A DNA stretch of 64,000 nt from Acanthaster planci (taxonomy: Eukaryota > Echinodermata > Asteroidea > Valvatida > Acanthasteridae): assembly GCF_001949145.1 (NCBI RefSeq), contig NW_019091429.1, positions 115,212-179,211 on the forward strand, in the 5' to 3' direction. This document shows, one piece after another, positions 60,301 through 64,000 of this stretch (positions are counted from its first letter, which is position 1; every line of letters starts with the position of its first letter). The notes under the pieces are model-generated. The model worked only from the letters and a program-made list of their open reading frames with translations. It made no database searches and was not told the origin of the DNA. The translations under genes were made by a program, and so were the position numbers.

Positions 60301-60783
60301 CCATGTTTTACATGTAAATGGCAATCAATGCATGTATTAACTCTACATGTATTGGGGTGCACGTGCTGTTGGCATGGTTTAAACTGAAGTGATGTCATAC
60401 TTATGAACCGATTACATGTAATTGTAAAAAAATAAGAAAAAGAAAAAAAAAAGTATGTCTCAAGTTTTAGGATTCACAAAACAAAGTGTTGACAGTTGTC
60501 AAAACATATACTAAATATGGCCACAAATCTGACCTCTTTTCTGTAATGCTGGAATTAGTCCTTTCTTTCCTGGCTTGATCACGTGTAATCCTTGAGATCT
60601 CTGATAGTGTACAACCTCTGAGAAGACTTGACCGCTAGTCAAGACTAGTCCATTCAGGGGGTCAATTACAATCCCACTGCAGCTGTACTCTGATTGGTCA
60701 TTTTCACCTCTTGTGTGGAACCTTTGCTGCTTCTGCACGTGGACGACACAGCTGTCAGCCAACAAGATCCGACTGCCGTCCAT
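43939..60783 (-). CDS. TYSND1: TYSND1 orthologue, peroxisomal trypsin-like processing protease
   Basis: TYSND1 removes PTS2 presequences and cleaves PTS1-bearing beta-oxidation enzymes (for example ACOX1, thiolase, SCP2) inside peroxisomes. Ten coding exons on the minus strand, all GT-AG and in phase: 60534-60783, 58238-58742, 57123-57356, 56238-56419, 54211-54360, 53372-53545, 51922-52043, 48598-48689, 44925-45019 and 43939-44063. Together they give about 642 residues (human 566). Human-like blocks include SCSGIVIDPLNGLVL, PFGSTCPAVFLNSISKGIVS, TDARCIPGSEGGGMY, VAPLCWKNNEWIGLTL and PHVNFSIPWTVIGPAL. The 505-bp exon holds a longer, variable Ser/Thr/Gln-rich insert, which explains the extra length. 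The start ATG at 60781-60783 (MDGSRILLADSCVV) matches the human spacing to the SCSG motif. The protein ends LSKL with a stop, a peroxisomal PTS1 (SKL) as in human. Nothing is broken; the gap is intronic. Confidence 0.95.
45468..46059. mobile_element. TTAA-bounded element, family B, complete copy in TYSND1 intron
   Basis: Begins TTAAAGGAACAAGGAAATAG and ends with its approximate reverse complement (ATTTTCTGGTTCCTTTAA), about 592 bp. Interior landmarks are TTCATGAGCAGAACTATGATGT and TTTGTGCACAGGAAATTTC. The same words recur around 20690-21090, 24755-25060 and 49560-49625, so this is a family with degraded relatives. It is noncoding. The TTAA ends suggest piggyBac-type mobilisation, by inference. 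Confidence 0.6.
47540..48145 (+). repeat. Possible LINE 3' tail
   Basis: T-rich plus-strand sequence ending AATAAAGGTCCACTGAATTG then AACTGAACT. Short TTGAA/TGAAC-type tails after AATAAA are seen at the 3' ends of CR1/L2-like LINEs. No reverse transcriptase remnant is visible, so this is tentative. It lies in the TYSND1 intron between exons 44925-45019 and 48598-48689. Confidence 0.25.
50527..51224. mobile_element. TTAA-bounded element, family A, copy with nested palindrome
   Basis: Begins TTAACCACTTGGTGCCGG and ends CGGCAGCAAGTGGTTAA (698 bp). It follows copy 21572-22164 along its length in the same orientation (AAAATTCGTTAAAAATTCATC, CTACAGCCTTGTG, CTTTTGTTACAAGGCCCAGC). It is about 100 bp longer because of an insertion around 50775-50866 that contains a perfect hairpin and is bordered on both sides by TAAGTTTCTTTT. 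It lies in a TYSND1 intron. Confidence 0.75.
50805..50867. repeat. Perfect 29-bp-arm palindrome nested in family A element
   Basis: The arms 50805-50833 and 50839-50867 are exact reverse complements around a 5-bp loop (GTTGG). Each outer end is TTAA. The arms contain AACGGGTTTGCCCTTAC and its complement. The flanking direct repeat TAAGTTTCTTTT (from about 50763 and from 50865) suggests this small hairpin element inserted into the older family A copy and duplicated its target. Confidence 0.75.
52676..53169. other. Assembly gap (N run)
   Basis: 494 undetermined bases in the TYSND1 intron between exons 53372-53545 and 51922-52043. The exons on either side join in phase and align with the human protein without a missing segment, so the gap is probably intronic only. 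Confidence 0.98.
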
Positions 60784-61314
60784 ATCTGCTGGAGAGTGAC
60801 AAAGAAATGGTGTGTCACTAATGTGATATAATTATTCATAGGGTATTGCTGCCATATACATGTACCTGGCTTTGTAGACCGTTGCTGCAATGGTTGACAA
60901 AAAGATGATTTTAGAAGGCAATCCCTTATTGGTTTTGATCAAATTTACAAAAAGAGTAGGTTGCCTTGTCACAACAGCAGTGCAGAGATATATAAATGTA
61001 CATGTATCTGTGTGTATGTGTTGCTATAAATGGAAAATAAGGTCGGTCGAACATTTTCCCCCAAATATGTTCACAATTCTAAAAAAAAAAAGTTTAATGT
61101 CCCTGAATACAGCTCAAAATTCTAAAAAAAGGGAAAAGAAAGGGTGTAACTGCCCAACTCTAGCATGAGTCACTACTGCAGCGGGATGGCCACAAGTAGT
61201 GCTACAGTACTGTTGGGCTGCCCGGGCCCAAATGCATGCACAGTGCTTAGAAACAGTAGGACCTAAACGGTACAGTTATTATCGTGTCAAAAGCTAAGGC
61301 TGTGCCGAATATCC

Positions 61315-61690
61315 AAACATTCAATCGATTATTGAATATTTGAATAGTATTTTCTGAATCTGAATATTCGAAATGCAAAATTCATGAAAAGGAGGGGAGA
61401 ATTTTCTTTTATTTTAAATGAGAAAAATTACACTATGGAGGCTTGTTTCAAACACATTCAAAAGAACAATGACAGAAATCTTATGATTTAAAAAGTACAT
61501 GTAAATTATTCATTACAAAATTTAAAAGGAATAGAAATTTTCAACAGGGCGAGAAGTATTCATGTACATTGTGTGTGTTATTGCAACGGATTTCGTTTAA
61601 GATTTGTTCATCAGTTTGCTGGTCAGTACAACCGAAACATTGGACATTTGATTGAAGGTCGAATATTTGAATACTGATTTATTCAAATTG
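61315..61690. repeat. AATATTCGAAT-type inverted-repeat element
   Basis: The left side carries ATTATTGAATATTTGAATAG and GAATATTCGAAATG; the right side carries TCGAATATTTGAATACTG and ATTCAAATTGTTTGAGCCCT. Words matching TTTGAATA/TATTCAAA and their complements bound about 375 bp of AT-rich noncoding DNA between the first TYSND1 coding exon and its promoter. It resembles a hAT-type MITE, but termini are unresolved. Confidence 0.4.
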
Positions 61691-62241
61691 TTTGAGCCCT
61701 ATCAAAAGCACAAAGTTAGCAAGCAACAGCTCTGAGTTAACAAAAAATTATTAATTAGAATTTATTGTGTACAGATTCATAGGTGCATGTGTGTACAAGC
61801 ACACGTAAATGAATATGTAAAAGCATTTGAGGACTACACAAACAAGATGTCTCCTTCTTTGGGCATGTGCAGCTCTGAAGTATGAATCAAATTCCCGGTG
61901 CCCCCAAGATGCCCCCCACTAAGAAAACAAGATAAATGGATGAACGGATTAGGCTAAAAAAAGCTGGCTCCCAAAAAACCTCACCATTGCACTGAAAGCT
62001 GGTGCCCTCCATAAGACACTGGTGTCCTTGTGCCCCCCACTAAATCCTACGCTACTGCTGCATGGCAGATGACTAACCCAATTATGCCCACCGTCTGCTA
62101 CCCTACTAAAATTTAAGGCCATAGTATTAGTAAACAATGGAACACAGCCATATTCAAATGTGTAAATGGGAAATTATAGAGTCTTAATTATTTCAAGTAC
62201 CCTGCCTAGCCATGTCAGCCTGCCTGACCTGATTGGTCTTC

Positions 62242-62323
62242 TACCCCCAGAACTAAGGGTCCGACGTCCGCTGCTCTCCCACGAAGAGAGCTGCGGACGT
62301 CGGACCCCACAGTTCTGGGGGTA
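62242..62323. repeat. Palindromic element, copy 1
   Basis: A near-perfect inverted repeat: TACCCCCAGAACTAAGGGTC and GACCCCACAGTTCTGGGGGTA-type arms of about 38 bp with almost no loop, containing CCGACGTCCGC. It shares its sequence with the palindrome at 62485. It is noncoding and probably a mobile hairpin or foldback element. Confidence 0.7.
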
Positions 62324-62484
62324 ACTAATCTACCTGACATGTCTGACCATGGCCTGACTGTTCGTGCCAAATTTAGTCCGAGTAACTTGGAAATTGGACC
62401 CCGCAAATGGCCTTTTTTAACATTTGGACATGGTCGGGCGATAGTTAGTAGGCCGACAGTAGGATAGTAGGTCATGGTCTTCCC

Positions 62485-62569
62485 TACCCCCAGAACTGTG
62501 GGGTCCGACGTCCGCTCCTCTCCCACGTGGGAGAGGAGCGGCCGGACGTCGGACCCCACAATTCTGGGC
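62485..62569. repeat. Palindromic element, copy 2
   Basis: Arms CCCCCAGAACTGTGGGGTCC and the reverse complement meet at CTCCCACGTGGGAG, giving about 40-bp arms. It is about 90 percent similar to copy 1 and lies 160 bp from it. The region between is not repeated. Confidence 0.7.
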
Positions 62570-62738
62570 TCCCCCACCCCCAAAAAAGCTGTCCCGATGC
62601 CTCTAATCTCAAAAGTTTAACGTAAGTGAATGACTCGGCCTATATTTGTTTAATTGAGGTAGCCACATCATTAGGCCTATCAGCCTATATTATAACCTAG
62701 CTTCTATTACTACCAAAATCACATAGTGCCGCACTCAC

Positions 62739-62800
62739 CACCGAAGATCGTTGGGCACCACCCTCTTCATCAGCCTCTCACAAACACACTAGCTAGCGGA
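62739..62800 (-). other. Candidate noncoding first exon of TYSND1
   Basis: A consensus donor (CGGTG then GTGAGT) lies at 62738 on the minus strand, preceded by a GC-balanced stretch with a short ATG-started frame (MKRVVPNDLR). Splicing to the acceptor 5 to 8 bp upstream of the TYSND1 start codon is frame-incompatible with the main protein, so this would be 5' UTR. A second donor-like site (GAG then GTGAGT) lies at about 62832, next to TTATAAAGC. The region 62790-62950 is GC-rich with GCGCGC words, consistent with a promoter. No transcript evidence. Confidence 0.3.
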
Positions 62801-62973
62801 GCAAGAGAGGGCGTAGTTTTATGGTACTCACCTCATGCTTTATAAGCGCGCCGGGCGCGGGAGCTGAGGCGCGTTTGACGCGGAGAACGTAGTCTTGGTT
62901 CCAAGACCTTCCAGTAGTTATTCCGCGCGCGATCCGGCCACGACACTTACCACACATGTACATTGTTAATGTT

Positions 62974-63045
62974 AGAGGGTGCTATCATATCACCACACGA
63001 ATCGTTATGATAACGATTCGTGAGGTGATGGCGCCCTGTAAATGT
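62974..63045. repeat. Palindrome with CACGAATCGTTATGATAACG core
   Basis: The core ACGAATCGTTATGATAACGA is followed by TTCGTGAGGTGATGGCGCCCT, which mirrors AGGGTGCTATCATATCACC on the left. Arms are about 33 bp with a few mismatches. It is immediately followed by an ACATGTACAGTACATGTAC-type palindromic tract (63060-63110). Confidence 0.6.
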
Positions 63046-63194
63046 ACAGTATAGTAAATGTACAAACATGTACAGTACATGTACTTACATGTACTGTACA
63101 TGAACAATGTACGGTACGTGTGATGGTTCGCGGGGTCATGGAACACCTGGAAAGTCTTCGAACCAAGACTACAGAGCACGCTGAGTACGCGTAC

Positions 63195-63310
63195 TATTTC
63201 GGCATGTGTGGTCTTGTGCGTACACGCAGAACGCGTGCAAGACCCGCTTGTAACCACCTGTCTTCCTTTCACCAAATGGGGGTGCACTTCAGCTCGGGGC
63301 GGATTGATGG
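63195..63310. repeat. Dispersed repeat, inverted copy
   Basis: Reads CGCGTGCAAGACCCGCTTGT, AACCACCTGTC and GGGTGCACTTCAGCTCGGGG, the complement of 43565-43670. The two copies bracket the entire TYSND1 gene in opposite orientation. Confidence 0.6.
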
Positions 63311-64000
63311 GCATCACAGCCAAGCCGCCCCCCCCCACAGCAGGCCCTGTACACGTTACAGCATGTGCAGCGATCGCAGGCACTAGCCTAATCCCTATGG
63401 GAAATAAAAACAGGAAGGACGCACCATAAAGATCACAGTAAAGCTAGAGGTGCCATTTACCGACTGTCCATCTATACAGTGAAACAATTACACCGATGGT
63501 CTTTAGAAGAGAAAATAATATCGTAAGTTTTGAAGTTTTCTTCTTATCAGGGAACGGTGCATGATGCTTTCGGACCCCCCACCATAGCAGGGGATCCCTT
63601 CAGTACGCCCATCAACCCCCGTATTCTTATGAAGCTCAAAGAACCGGCTCGGGAGAAGGGTGGAATGAGGCTATCAGACAGACTGAAGAAAACTCAAAAG
63701 AATTAAAATGTCTGCTCTCGTGAACATTTAATAAGGCCACCGGCCTCCAACAAAAATACGAAAAGAGCTGTACATAACAACGTGACGGAGCCAACGCCCT
63801 GTAGCCAACTGCACTGAATGAAGGCCACATCTATGTTTTTAACGTCGCAGTGAACAATAAAGAAAATTACAAACATTTTAGGTGACAGCTGTGATTACGT
63901 AAAAACGCCAGAACAGTATAATGAAAGCTAAATCCGCCTCTATTTCCCTCCTTAACTGAACTTTTCTGGCCTTTTTTGTTTTGTTTGTTTCTGTTGTTGC
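63311..64000. other. Right-edge stretch, no gene recognised
   Basis: Only short frames and a C-run at about 63331-63338. It may be intergenic or the far promoter of TYSND1. Confidence 0.4.

Overview
This is animal nuclear DNA, most likely from an invertebrate deuterostome and plausibly amphioxus (Branchiostoma). The reasons are short GT-AG exons in moderate introns, proteins close in architecture to human orthologues, an intronless GPCR, many small inverted-repeat elements, recurrent ACATGTAC-type words in noncoding DNA, and two assembly gaps (26862-27493 and 52676-53169). The species call is inference; no search was run.

Layout. (1) Positions 366 to 32067, minus strand: most of a centriolin (CNTRL) orthologue. 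I could chain 33 coding exons with GT-AG junctions and matching codon phases from a start codon with an in-frame upstream stop. This gives about 2055 residues: a leucine-rich N-terminus, a long coiled coil, a Pro/Gln-rich linker and a second coiled coil. The last few hundred codons lie beyond the left edge. Its introns hold a Penelope-like retroelement remnant and several TTAA-bounded or hairpin elements. (2) 33131 to about 39165: a candidate first exon of CNTRL butting onto a terminal-inverted-repeat element, a stretch with no recognised gene, a decayed Gag-protease LTR-retrotransposon fragment (minus strand), and an 18-bp tandem array that is open in one frame on both strands. (3) 40163-41152, plus strand: an intact single-exon class A GPCR of 329 residues with melanocortin/EDG/cannabinoid-like features. 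(4) 43939-60783, minus strand: a complete ten-coding-exon TYSND1 orthologue, the peroxisomal processing protease, about 642 residues, with its catalytic His, Asp and Ser and a C-terminal SKL peroxisomal signal. (5) 62.2 to 63.1 kb: a cluster of perfect or near-perfect palindromes around the likely TYSND1 promoter.

The three genes have unrelated jobs (centriole/midbody scaffold, membrane receptor, peroxisomal protease), so I see no functional cluster. I found no convincing new biological system. The points most worth following are the MITE at the CNTRL 5' end with a possible upstream ORF, the TTAA-bounded element family, the hairpin elements near TYSND1, and the tandem array with its nearby inverted fragment.
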